This document shows positions 1 to 12,000 of a stretch of DNA of 64,000 nt, piece by piece; within the stretch, counting starts at the first letter, position 1; every line of letters starts with the position of its first letter. Location of the stretch: the NCBI GenBank assembly GCA_965203865.1, contig OZ241916.1:2728001-2792000 (forward strand). The letters run 5' to 3'. The stretch is from G965200765 sp965203865. Lineage in GTDB: Bacteria; Pseudomonadota; Gammaproteobacteria; Arenicellales; JAJDZL01. The notes beneath the pieces are model-generated. The model was not told the DNA's origin. It saw only the letters and a program-made list of their open reading frames with translations, and did no database searches. A program made the position numbers and the translations under genes.

Positions 1-3000
1 TCGCCGTGCCGGTACCCGCATCAGCGTAGTTCACCGTCTCCTGGATCGCCGATGCCGGACTCAGCGTCACCGTGAACGTCAGGTTCGTGGTGCTGCTGTC
101 GCCCTCCGCCACGCTCGGCGAGTCGATCGAAAAGCTCGGCGTGTCGTTGTCCGTGATCGTACCCGTGCCGCTCGCCGTCGCGACCGCCGTGCCCGCCGAC
201 GCATTGCTCAGCGTGACCGTCAATGTCTCGTTCGCCTCGTGCATCGTGTCCCCCAACACCGAAACGGTAATCGTCTGGCTCGTCACACCCGCCGCAAACG
301 TCAGCGTCCCCGAGACCGCCGTGTAGTCGGTACCGGCAGTCGCACCGTTCGTAGCCCCGTCCGAACTGGCGTAGTCGACCGTGTACTGCGAATTGCCCGC
401 ACCGCTCAGCGTCACTGTGAACGTCATGTTCACCGAGCCAGTGTCGCCCTCCGTCGCGCTCGCATTGCCGATCGAAAATTTCGGGTCGTCGTCCGTGATT
501 GTACCAGTGCCGCTTGATGTCCCGATCTCTGCATTGCCGGTCGCATCGCTCAGTGCAACCACCACCGTCTCGCCCGCGCCCTCGTCGGTCGTGTCCCCTG
601 TCACCGACACCATGAACGTCTTGCTCGTATCCCCGGCCGCAAACGTCAATGTGGTAGCCGAGATCGCCGTGAAGTCGGTCCCCGCAGTCGCCGTGCCCGC
701 AGTTGCAGTCGCATAGTCCACTGTCGTAGCCTGGTAGCTGGCCGGACTCAGTGTCACTGTGAACTCCAGATTCGTCGTGCTGCTGTCGCCCTCCACCACG
801 CTCGGCGAGTTGATCGAAAAGCTGGGTGTGTCGTCGTCCGTGATCGTGCCGGTGCCGCTGGCTGTCACAATGTCCGCACCCGAGGCGCTGCTCAGCGTGA
901 CGATCACGGTCTCGTTCGCCTCGTTGATCGTGTCGCCCGTCACCGACACCGTGATTGTCTTGCTTGTTTCGTTCGCCGCAAACGTCAGCGTGGTGCTGGC
1001 GGCCAGCGCCGTGAAGTCGGTGCCCGACGTCGCCGTGCCGCCCGTGCGGGCGTAGTTCACCGTCACCTGAGATGCCGATGCCGGATCCAGCGTCACCGTG
1101 AAAACCAGGTTCACCGACCCGCTGTCGCCCTCCGTCACGCTCGGCGAGTCGATCGCAAGGCCTGAATCGTCGTTGGTGATCGTGCCGGTGCCGGTCGCCG
1201 TCGAAATGTTTGTGCCCGTCGACGCGCCGCTCAGCGTGATCACCACCGTCTCGTCCGCTTCGTGCGACGTGTCCCCTGTCACTGACACCGTAATCGTCTG
1301 GGTCGTCGTCCCCGCCGTAAACGTCAGCGTGTTGCTGGCGGACAGCGCCGTGTAGTCGGTCCCCGACGTCGCCGTGCCGGTGCCTGCATCCGCATAGTTC
1401 ACCGTCACCTGGGTCGCCGACGCCGGACTCAGCGTCACCGTGAACACCAGGTTCGCCGAGCCGCTGTTGCCTTCCACAACGCTCGGCGAGTTGATCGAGA
1501 AGTTCGGCGTGTCGTTGTCCGTAATCGTGCCGGTGCCGGTGGCCGTCGCAATCCCCGCGCCCGACGTCGCATCGCTCAGCGTGACCACCACCGTCTCGTT
1601 CAATTCGTTCGCCGTGTCGCCGGTCACCGATACTGTAATCGTCCGGCTCGTGGTCCCCGCCGGAAACGTCAGCGTGCCGGAGACCGCCGTATAGTCGGTG
1701 CCGGCCGTCGCGCCGTTCGTGGAACCGTCCGAACTGGCGTAGTCGACCGTCAGCTGCGACGAGCTCGACGCGCTCAGCGTCACCGTGAACACCAGGTTCA
1801 CCGAATTGCTGTCGGCTTCCGTCACCGTCGGCGAATCGATCGAGAATTTCGGGTCGTCGTCCATGATCGTGCCGGTGCCGGTCGCTGTCGCAATCCCGGT
1901 GCCGGCCGTCGCATTGCTCAACGTGAGCACCACTGTCTCGTTCCCTTCATCCACCGTGTCCCCCGTCACCGACACGGTAATCGTCTCGCTCGTGCTGTTC
2001 GCCGCAAACGTCAGCGTGCTGGAAGAAACCGCCGTGTAGTCGGTCCCCGACGTCGCCGTGCCGCCCGTCCGGGCGTAGTCCACTGTCAGCGGCGACGTGC
2101 TTGCCGCACTCAGTGTCACCGTGAACACCAGGTTCGTCGTGCTGCTGTCGCCTTCCGCCACGCTCGGCGAGTTGATCGAGAATTTCGGATCGTCGTCCGT
2201 GATCGTGCCGGTGCCGGTCGCCGTCGAAATCGCCGTGCCCGACGACGCATTGCTCAGCGTGAGCACCACCGTCTCGCTCCCTTCATCCGCCGTGTCTCCG
2301 GTCACCGATACCGTAATCGTACGGGTCGTGACCCCCGCCGCAAACGTCAGCGTGCCGGCAGTGACCGCCGTGTAGTCGGTCTCCGACGTCGCCGTGCCGC
2401 CCGTCTGCGCGTAGCCCACCGTGTGCTGCGTCGCGCCCGCCGCACTCAGTGTCACCGTGAACGTCAGGTTCGTCGTGCTGCTGTCGCCTTCCGCCACCGT
2501 CGGCGAGTTGATGGAGAATTTCGGATCGTCGTCCGTGATCGTGCCGGTGCCGGTCGCCGTCGAAATCACCGTGCCCGACGACGAATTGCTCAACGTGATT
2601 ACCACCGTCTCGTTCCCTTCATCCACCGTGTCGCCCGTCACCGACACCGTGATCGTCCGGGTCGTCGTATTCGCCGCAAATGTCAGCGTGTTGCTGGCGA
2701 CCGCGGTGTAGTCGGTCCCCGACGTCGCCGTGCCGCCGGTCCGGGCGTAGTCCACCGTCAGCGACGACGTGCTCGCCGCGCTCAGCGTCACCGTGAACAC
2801 CAGGTCCGCCGAGCCGCTGTCGCCCTCCACAACGCTTGGCGAGTTGATCGAGAAATTCGGATCGTCGTCCCGGATCGTGCCGGTGCCGATCGCCGTCGAA
2901 ATCGCCGTGCCCGACGACGCATTGCTCAACGTGATCACCACCGTCTCGTTCGATTCGTCCGTGGTGTCGCCCGTCACCGAAACCGTAATCGTCTGGCTCG

Positions 3001-4560
3001 TCGTACCCGCCGCAAACGTCAGCGTATTGGCGGTGACCGCCGTGTAGTCGGTCCCCGACGTTGCCGTGCCGCCCGTCTGCGCGTAGCCCACCGTGTGCTG
3101 CGATGCGCCCGCCGCACTTAGTGTCACGGTGAACACCAGGTTCACCGAGCCGCTGTCGCCTTCTGTCACGCTCGGCGAGTCGATCGAGAATTTCGGGTCA
3201 TCGTCTGTGATGGTCCCCGTGCCGGTCGCCGTCCCTATGGTCGAACCCGACGACGCATTGCTCAGTGTGAGCACCACCGTCTCGTTCGATTCGTCCGTGG
3301 TGTCGCCCCTCACCGACACCGTGATCGTCTGGCTCGTCACACCCGACGCAAACGTCAGCGTGCCGGATACGGCATTGTAGTCAGTGCCTGCTGTCGCCGT
3401 TCCGTCCGAACTGGCGTAGTTCACCGTATGCTGCGACGCGCCCGCCGGATTCAGCGAAACCGTGAACGTCATGGTCACCGAGCCGCTATCGCCTTCCGTC
3501 ACGCTTGGCGAGTCGATCGAAAAGGAAGGCGTGTCGTTGTCCGTTATGGTCCCGGTGGCGCTCGCTGTCGCGATCGACGTGCCCGCCGACGCATTGCTCA
3601 GCGTGACCGTCAATGTCTCGTTCGCCTCGTTGACCGTGTCCCCCGTCACCGAAACTGCAAATGTCTGGCTCGTGGTCCCGGCCGCAAACGTCAGCGTGCC
3701 GGAAACCGCCGTGTAGTCGGTTCCCGCAGTCGCGGTCCCGTCTGAACTGGCGTAGTCGACCGTGTACGACGATGAACCCGACCCGCTCAGCGTCACGGTG
3801 AATGTCATGTTCACCGAGCCGCTGTCGCCCTCCGTCGCGCTCGCATCGGCAATCGAAAATTGCGGATCGTTGTCCGTGATCGTGCCGGTGCCGGTTGCCG
3901 TCGAAATGCCCGTGCCCGCCGTCGCATTGCTCAGCATAATCACCACCGTCTCGCTCGCACCCTCGTCCGCCGTGTCGCCCGTCACCGGCACCGTAATCGT
4001 CTGGGTCGTCACCCCCGCCGCAAACGTCAGCGTGCCGCTAGCGACCGCCGTGTAGTCGGTACCCGACGTCGCCGTGCCAGTCCCCGCATCGGCGTAGTCG
4101 ACCGTCAGAGCCGACGTGTACGACTCACTCAGCGTCACCGTGAACGTCAGATTGCTGGTGTCGCCGCTGTCGCCTTCCGCCACGCTCGGCGAGTCAATCG
4201 AGAATTTCGGATCGTCGTCCCGGATCGTCCCGGTGCCGCTCGCCGTCCCTATGGTCGAACCCGATGTCGCACTACTCAGAGTGATCACCACCGTCTCGTT
4301 CGACTCGTCTACCGTGTCACCGTTCACCGGCACCGAAATCGTTCGCACCGGCAGTCCCGGGATAAACGACAGCGTGCCGCCCGTAATAGCTGTGTAGTCG
4401 GTCCCCGAAGTCGCAGTTCCCCCAGTGCCTTCGGCCCAGTCCACCGTGTACGTCCTCAATACGCTAAGCGGACTTGCAGTCACCGTGAAATTCAGGTTCA
4501 CCATGCCGCTGTCGCCCTCCGTCACGCTCGGCGAGTCGATCGAAAAGGAAGGCCTGCTTT
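1..4560 (-). repeat. Tandem Calx-beta coding repeats, period about 340 bp
   Basis: Around thirteen diverged copies of a roughly 340-bp unit, each coding for one Calx-beta domain of about 113 residues. Copies differ by substitutions and small indels and share long near-identical stretches, as expected from unequal recombination. The array continues beyond the left edge. Confidence 0.9.
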
Positions 4561-5397
4561 CGTTGTCGGTGGTGGTCATCCTCACATTCACGTTGGACAA
4601 GCCGTTGTACGTGCTGTCCCCGCTTGATGCCGGATTGAGCACAACAAAAAAGTCCTGGCTTCCGTCTTCTATATTGTCATCAACACCCGTTACGGTCACC
4701 GTCTGCGCGGTGCCGTAGTTCTGGGTCGTGAAGGTCAGCGTGCTGGGCGACACGCTGCCCTCGGTGCTGTCGCCGATGGAAAGAGCGACTGTCACATTGG
4801 CCGACGGTGCCTTCTCCAGCCGCACTGTGAATGTCGACGTGCTGCCCGCCTCTGTGACCGTGCTGCTGTTGGTAGGGGTGCTTACCCTCAGCTCCTTGAC
4901 CAACGCCGGCTTGATCGTGAAGCTGCCGGCGGTTCGAACGCCAGAGTTGAGCGAGCCTATGCCTGCAGCATCAACTCTAATCTGAACATTTGTATCCGAT
5001 GTGACGCTTCCACTAAAACTAAGAGTAAGATCCAAATAGCATGCATAAGTATACGTGGTCCCTTCATCAACAAAGATCCAATTTTGAATGGAAATACTGC
5101 TAACAGTGAGTCCTGTCGGAGCACCGTGAAGTGTAATGTGGGATGACTGTGTACCGGAAAACGTTATACCCGGACAACCTTCTAATATGGCGCTTCGAAT
5201 AGTGCTTCCGTTCACTTCGTCTGCGAACAACTGGCTCGGGTTCGTCGACTGGGCAAAAGCAACCGGTTGCAGGAACAGCAAAGCCGGCAAGACAAGCAGC
5301 GATGCGGCAAGCAATCTGCGGGGAAGCCCAGGTGCGGCGCACTGGGCATCTGCAGATTCACCAGATTGCCCCCCCCCCTCGCTATTTTACATGCCAA
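1..5397 (-). CDS. Giant Calx-beta repeat surface protein, 3' end outside window, 5' end out of frame at a poly-G tract
   Basis: The minus-strand frame is open from the poly-G tract to the left edge. It encodes a signal peptide (basic RR, LLAASLLVLPALLFLQPVAFA, cleavage before QSTNPS), an N-terminal domain of about 250 residues, then about 13 Calx-beta repeats (FSIDSPSVTEGDSG-type starts, SGTDYTA, GDTxxExxETV, GTGTI). Calx-beta domains bind calcium in large adhesins. The 5' flank and N-terminal domain match the gene at 6053-12764, so the two are tandem paralogues. The best start is TTG at 5397, with AAGGAG 10 nt upstream, but the 10-base G tract at 5369-5378 leaves it out of frame with the signal peptide; 11 or 8 G would join them. 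The signal-peptide frame itself has no start codon upstream. The C-terminal anchor is not visible; by analogy it is probably an autotransporter barrel. Confidence 0.85.
5369..5378 (-). repeat. Poly-G tract (10 G on the coding strand) in the 5' end of the first giant gene
   Basis: Ten consecutive C on the plus strand. The tract falls 7-10 codons into the reading frame that starts at TTG 5397. With 10 G the leader frame runs out of the signal-peptide frame; with 11 or 8 G it would read directly into it. Homopolymers this long are prone to slippage during replication. Confidence 0.9.
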
Positions 5398-5549
5398 TAT
5401 AGCAAAACTCCTTCGACTGCAAAGCCAAGCAAGTGGTTCAACTAGGTTCAATATCAATTTCAATTTCATCAATGCACACCAGAAAATACTTTTGACTAAC
5501 AAAATACTGAACTTGCCCCGGCCCCGAACGACCAAGAAACTATCCGGCA

Positions 5550-5555
5550 ATTATA
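5550..5555 (-). promoter_or_regulatory. Putative -10 box (TATAAT) of the first giant gene
   Basis: A perfect TATAAT on the minus strand, conserved at the same place in the paralogous flank at 12908-12913. No convincing -35 hexamer is visible at 16-18 bp. It would give a 5' UTR of about 145 nt before TTG 5397. Confidence 0.5.
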
Positions 5556-5601
5556 AACCATCCGGGTAGACAAAATTCATTCGCAATTCAATGTTTTTTC
5601 A

Positions 5602-5611
5602 CCCCCCCCCC
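5602..5611 (-). repeat. Upstream poly-G tract (10 G) near the promoter
   Basis: Ten C on the plus strand, ending 46 bp upstream of the TATAAT box in the direction of transcription. The paralogous promoter has a tract at the equivalent position, so placement is conserved. Length changes here could alter binding of an upstream activator and so tune transcription. Confidence 0.8.
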
Positions 5612-6052
5612 TCAATCGAAAATTCATAGTGAAATCAATTCATTATGAACGTTCGTCCAAGAATGATCTATTCCATTTGCAGCACCAAATTGGATTGCAT
5701 GAGGCACACTATTGCAAAGGTTTGTATTGCAATACTACTGTAACTGCCTGATTGAACATGCTGGCAAGGAAATCTCAAATGCAGCAAAATTCTGGCAATT
5801 TTTAAATTGACACAGAAGTACTTGACTTAGGATGCTTGCCTGCAAGAGTTGAACCGGTGCTACTGGTAAAAAGGATTCGTCCGCCCAAAGTGTTGTCACG
5901 ACAAGTCCTGGCAACAGCAGCACCGTCACTTACAAGAATGCGCCAAGTGTAGTTGGCGAGTTTCGCCGACGGTCGGTACGGTTTTTGTTTCCGCAGATTC
6001 GCTCCCTTTCCTATGGAAGTGCTTTTTGTCCATGCGTTGCTTCTTTCCTGCC

Positions 6053-9000
6053 TTACCAGTCTATCTGCCCCGTCAGCATGACCCTGTGGTCGGGTTGCTT
6101 GCCGTCTGCTTCCCGTCGCTCGAATTCCAGGCCCGAAGACAGCTCTGATTCGCTGGCATAGCGCATGCCGATGCGGTAGTCCCGCTTGTTGCCTTCTTCC
6201 ACTCCGATTCCAACGTACGGCGTGTGCAGACCGCTTGTTCCAAACATTCGATAGCCGAACTCCGCGTCCAGGCGCGTCGTCAGCTCCCCGTCTTCGGATG
6301 CACGACTGGCAACGCGGCTGTCCCAGAGAGAATCTACCCCGCTTTCCAGTTGCCCGTGCGACAGGGAAGAGCTGTATGTCAGCCCGGTCTCCCGACTATC
6401 GAGCCGGTATCCTGCCGTCACGCCGGCGCCCCACTCCTTCCGGTCGCTTTCATGGTCCAGCAAGGCGCGACCCGTCGCCACCAACTTCATTCTAGTCGCC
6501 GGATTGCGGTAGTCCGCCGTGCCGCCCATCTCAATGCCGGTGCCGGTGTCGCCGTCGCCGCCGTCCCAGCGCAGGCCGGCTTCGCCCGACAGCGTCAGCG
6601 AAGCGCCGGATTCAAGCGCACTGCTTTGAAGCCTCTCAATCGCAACGCGCACTCCGTGGGCTTGGGACTTCGAACCCATCGGACGCCGCTCATCACCGTC
6701 AACCTTGGTCTGCAGACCCCAAGTCTCTCCCTTCAGATCCACCTGAATCAAACGCCCGTCAGATGAACCATCTGTCGAATGCAGGCGATAGCGTCCGCCC
6801 AGCGCCGCACTGGCGATCGACATCTTGTTGGCGGCTTCTCCGGTTACCTCGTCGTTGTAGTTGACCTTGCCTTTGCCGTATCCGACAGCCATCCACAGGC
6901 TCGCTGATTCTGACACCGACCAGCCAATATAGGGATTCAATGACTTCACGCGCACCTTGACCACGCCGCTGGTGCCGCCGGTGCTGCCCTGATAGCCGAA
7001 GCTTCCTTTCGACATTCCGGCCGCGAGACCAACCAGAACACCGGCATCGACCATCGTGTCGGTGCCGATATTGACAGAGGCCAGCTCGCCGTCCCACTGC
7101 AACGCATCCGCACCGCCGCCTGACAGTTTGCGATAGTCAACCGAACCCCAAACTGTCGGACCACCGGAAATTCCCCCGCCATTCGCATCGGCCGGACCAT
7201 TCGCACCCAGAGCGGCAATGCTCGGCGAGTAGACGAAGCTGGCGCCGTCCAGCGAACGGTACAGCGACATCTCCGAACGCTCCAGTCCGCGCTCCCGTTC
7301 GCGGCTGTGCCGCGCGGAATGCTCCAGAATCGAAAGCAGTCCGCCGTCCGCAAATCCGCCAGTCGGCGGCAAACCGACCGGCGGTGCAATCGCCGCGCCG
7401 CCAACCACTGAAGCAATCCGGTTGCTGACCGCCGTCACCACGCTCGTGGTAACCTCGCGCGCCACTTCCGCCACAATCTCCATGTCCACCTCGTCCAGCA
7501 CCGACGCATCATTGTCCGTAATGGTGCCCGTGCCGCGGGCCTCCTCTATGGTGTACGACGGGTTCGGATTGCTGAGCACCAGCACCACCGTCTCGTCCTG
7601 CTCCGACAGGATATCACCGAGCACGGACACATCAATCGTCTTGCTGGTCTCTCCGGCGGCGAACGTCAGCGTGCCGCTGGCGATTGACCTGTAGTCTTCG
7701 CCCGCTTCCGCAGTGCCGGTGCCCGTATCCGCATAGTCCACCGTCGCCTGCTCGTAGCTCGCCGGAGTCAGCGTCACCGTGAAAGCAAGGTTCACCGAAT
7801 CGGTGTCGCCTTCCTCCACGCTCGGCGAGTCGATCGAAAAGACCGGCGTGTCGTCATCGTTCGCAATGGTCCCGGTGCCGCTCGCCGTCGAGATGCTCGC
7901 GTCCGACGTCGCATTGCTCAATGCAATCACCACCGTCTCGTCCGGCTCGAACTCCGTGTCGCCGGTCACCGACACCGCTATTGTCTTGCTGGACTCTCCC
8001 GCTGCAAAACTCAGCGTGCCGCCAGCGAGGGTCTCGTAGTCAGTTCCTGAAGTCGCGGTGCCAGTACCCGCATCGGCGTAGTTCACTGTCGCCGGCTGAT
8101 GGCTCGCCGGATTCAGCGATACCGTGAACGTCAGGTTCACCGTACCGCTGTCGCCTTCCGCCACGCTCGGCGAGTCGATCGAAAAGCCGGGAATGTCGTT
8201 GTCCGTGATCGTGCCAGTGCCGCTCGCCGCCGCAATGCTCGTGCCCGACGACGCACCGCTCAGTGTGATCACCACAGTCTCGTCCGGCTCGTCCAGCGCG
8301 TCGTCCGTCACCGACACCGCAATCGTCTTGCTCGTTTCCCCGGCGGCAAACGTCAGCGTGCCGCCGATCGCCGCATAGTCGCTCCCCGACGTCGCCGTGC
8401 CGGTGCCAGCATCGGCGTAGTTCACCGACACTTGCCTGTAGCTCGCCGGACTCAGCGTCACCGTGAACGTCAGGCTGCTCGACTCGCTGTCGCCTTCTGT
8501 CGCGCTCGGCGAGTCAATCGAAAAGCCCGGGATGTCATTGTCCGCGATCGTGCCGGTGCCGCTCGCCGTAACAATGTCCGCACCCGACGCATTGCTCAGC
8601 GCAATCACCACCGTCTCGTCCGGCTCGTCCGCCGTGTCGCCCCTGACCTGCACTGTAATCGTCCGGGTCGTCACACTCGGCGCAAACGTAAGCGTGCCGC
8701 CACCAATCGCCGCGTAGTCGGTCCCCGAAGTCGCCGTCCCGCTGCCCACATCCGCATAGTTCACCGTCACCTGTGTCGTCGATGCCGGATCCAGCGTCAC
8801 CGTGAATGCCAGATTCACCGTGCCGCTGTCGCCCTCGACCACGCTCGGCGCATCAATCAGCAGGCCCTGGTCGTCGTTGGTGATCGTGCCGGTGCCGCTC
8901 GCCGTATCGATGTCCGCACCCGAGGCGCCGCTCAGCGTGACAATCACTGTCTCGTCCGCCTCGTTGATCGTGTCGCCCGTCACCGACACCGTGATCGTCT

Positions 9001-12000
9001 TGCTCGTCTCCCCCGCCGCAAACGTCAGCGTGGTGCTGGCGGCCAGCGCCGTGAAGTCGGTACCCGACGTCGCCGTGCCGCCCGTGCGGGCGTAGTTCAC
9101 CGTCACCTGCGACGACGACGCCGGACTCATCGTCACCGTGAACACCAGGTTCACCGAGCCGCCGTCGCCCTCCGTCACGCTCGGCGAGTCGATCGTAAGG
9201 CCCGGATCGTCGTTGGTGATCGTGCCGGTGCCGGTCGCCGTCGAGATGTTCGTGCCGGCCGATGCACCGCTCAGTGTAATCACCACCGTCTCGTCCGCTT
9301 CGTGGGTCGTGTCCCCCGACACCGATACCGTGATCGTCTGGGTCGTGGTCCCCGCCGTAAACGTCAGCGTGGTGCTGGAGGCAAGCGCCGTGTAGTCGGT
9401 ACCCGACGTCGCCGTGCCGGTGCCCGCATCCGCATAGTTCACCGTCACCTGGGTCGCCGACGCCGGACTCAGCGAAACCGTGAACGTCAGGCTCGTCGTG
9501 CTGCTGTCGCCCTCCGCCACGCTCGGCGAATTGATCGAGAAGTTCGGCGTGTCGTTGTCCGTGATCGTGCCGGTGCCGGTCGCCGTCGAAATCGCCGTGC
9601 CCGCCGACGGATCGCTCAGCGTGACCACCACCGTCTCGTTCGCCTCGTTCGCCGTGTCCCCCGTCACCGACACCCGGATCGTCCGGCTCGTGGTCCCCGC
9701 CGGGAACGTCAGCGTGCCGGAGACCGCCGTGTAGTCGGTTCCGGCCGTCGCACCGTTCGTAGACCCGTCCGAACTGGCGTAGTCGACCGTGTACTGCGAA
9801 TTGCCCGCGCCGCTCAGCGTCACGGTGAAATCCAGATTCACCGAGCCGCTGTTGCCCTCCGTCACCGTAGGCGAGTCGATCGAGAATTTCGGGTCGTCGT
9901 CCGTGATCGTGCCGGTGGCAACGCCGTCGTCAATCCCTGCGCCGCCCGTCGCATTGCTTAGCGCGACCGTGAACGTCTCGCTTGCACCCTCGTCATCCGT
10001 GTCGCCCGTCACCGACACTGTAAACGTCTGGCTCAGGTTCGTGGTCCCCGCCGCAAACGTCAGCGTGGTGGAAGAAATAGCCGTGTAGTCGCTCCCCGAC
10101 GTCGCCGTGCCGTTCGAAGTGGCGTAGCTCACCGTCGTCTGAGTCGTCGTCGACACACTCAGCGTAACCGTGAACGTCATGTTCGTCGTGCTGCTGTCGC
10201 CCTCGACCACGCTCGCATCGGCAATCGAGAATTTCGGGTCGTCGTCCAGTATCGTACCGGTGGCAGCGCCGTCGTCAATCCCTGCGCCGCCCGTCGCATT
10301 GCTCAGCGTCACCGTGAACGTCTCGCTCGCTCCTTCGTCCGTCGTATCGCCTGTCACCGACACCGTAAATGTCTTGCTCGTATCCCCCGCCGCAAACGTC
10401 AGCGTGCCGGTTCTTGCCGTGTAGTCGCTCCCCGCAGTAGTCGCCGTGCCGTTCGAGGTGGCGTAGCTCACCGTCGTCTGAGTCGCCGTCGTCGCACTCA
10501 GTGTCACCGTGAACGTCATGTTCACCGAACTGCTGTCGCCCTCCGCCACGCTCGCATCGGCAATCGAGAATTTCGGGTCGTCGTCCGTGATCGTGCCGGT
10601 GGCAGCGCCGTCGCCAATCCCTGCGCCGCCCGTCGCATTGCTCAGCGCTACCGTGAATGTCTCGCTCGCTCCTTCGTCCGTCGTATCGCCCGTCACCGAC
10701 ACTGTAAACGTCTGGCTCAGGTTCGTGGTCCCCGCCGTAAACGTCAGCGTGCCGGTTCTTGCCGTGTAGTCACTCCCCGCAGTAGTCGCCGTGCCATCCG
10801 AAGTGGCGTAGCTCACCGTCGTCTGAGTCGCCGTCGACGCACTCAGCGTCACCGTGAACGTCATGCTCGCCGAACTGCTGTCGCCCTCCGCCACGCTCGC
10901 ATCGGCAATCGAGAATTTCGGGTCGTCGTCCGTGACCGTGCCGGTGGCAGTGCCGTCGTCAATCCCTGCGCCGCCCGTCGCATTGCTCAGCGCGACCGTG
11001 AACGTCTCGCTCGCTCCTTCGTCCGTCGTGTCGCCCGTCACCGACACCGTAAATGTCTTGCTCGTATCCCCCGCCGCAAACGTCAGCGTGCCGGTTCTTG
11101 CCGTGTAGTCGCTCCCCGCAGTAGTCGCCGTGCCATCCGAAGTGGCGTAGCTCACCGTCGTCTGAGTCGTCGTCGACGCACTCAGCGTAACCGTGAACGT
11201 CATGCTCGCCGAACTGCTGTCGCCCTCCGCCACGCTCGCATCGGCAATCGAGAATTTCGGGTCGTTGTCTGTGATCGTCCCGGTGCCGGTCGCCGTACTG
11301 ATACTGGTCGACGCATTGCTCAGTGCGACCACCACCGTCTCGCCCGCACCATCGTCCACCGTGTCGCCCGTCACCGACACCGTAATCGTCTGGGTCCTCG
11401 TCCCTGCCGCAAACGTCAGCGTGCTGCTGGTAACAGCTGTGTAGTCGGTACCCGAACTCGCCGTACCGCCTGTTTGCGCGTAGTCCACCGTTTGCGGCGA
11501 CGTGCTTGATGCACTCAGCGTCACTGTGAACGTCATGTCCACCGAACTGCTGTCGCCCTCCGCCACGCTCGGCGAGTCAATCGAAAACGTCAGGTCGTTG
11601 TCCACGATCGTACCGGTGCCGGTCGCCGTCGTAATCGCCGTGCCCGTCGACGCATTGCTCAGAGTGATCGCCACCGTCTCGTTCCCCTCCGCAGCCGTGT
11701 CGCCCGTCACCGACACTGTAATCGTCTTGCTCGTCTCGCCCGCCGAAAACGTCAGCGTGCTGCTAGTAACAGCCGTGTAGTCGGTACCCGACATCGCCGT
11801 GCCGCCGGTTCGAGCGTAGTTGACCGTGTGCGACGACGTGCCCGCCGGACTCAGCGTCACCGTGAACACCAGGTTCACCGAGCCGCTGTTGCCCTCCGTC
11901 ACGCTCGGCGAGTCAATCGAAAAGACAGGCAGGTCGGTGGTGGTCATCGCCACATTCACGTTGGCCAAGCCGTTGTAGCCGGTGTCAGTGCTTGACGGAT

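Larger units (their letters stand above)
5414..6052. other. Intergenic region between the two giant genes
   Basis: Holds the presumed promoter, a second poly-G tract and a 5' flank homologous to the one upstream of the next giant gene. Similarity to the region around 12778-13050 is clear up to about position 5690. The rest, up to the stop of the second gene, shows nothing I can assign; the 64-codon ORF at 5735-5929 has no support. Confidence 0.6.

Noticed and set aside
72..4718. Series of about 84-codon plus-strand ORFs spaced about 340 bp apart
   Set aside because: They are antisense shadows of the Calx-beta repeats on the minus strand; period and composition match the repeat unit.
5735..5929. 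64-codon ORF between the giant genes with a hydrophobic start
   Set aside because: No ribosome site, no counterpart in the paralogous upstream region, no recognised family.
8099..9961. 620-codon plus-strand ORF, extremely rich in Arg and His
   Set aside because: Antisense to the autotransporter repeats; the low-complexity RRR/HR composition is what a reversed GC-rich repeat gives.
1..12000. CRISPR-like regular repetition
   Set aside because: Units are about 340 bp, coding and in frame; there are no short repeats with unique spacers anywhere in the window.
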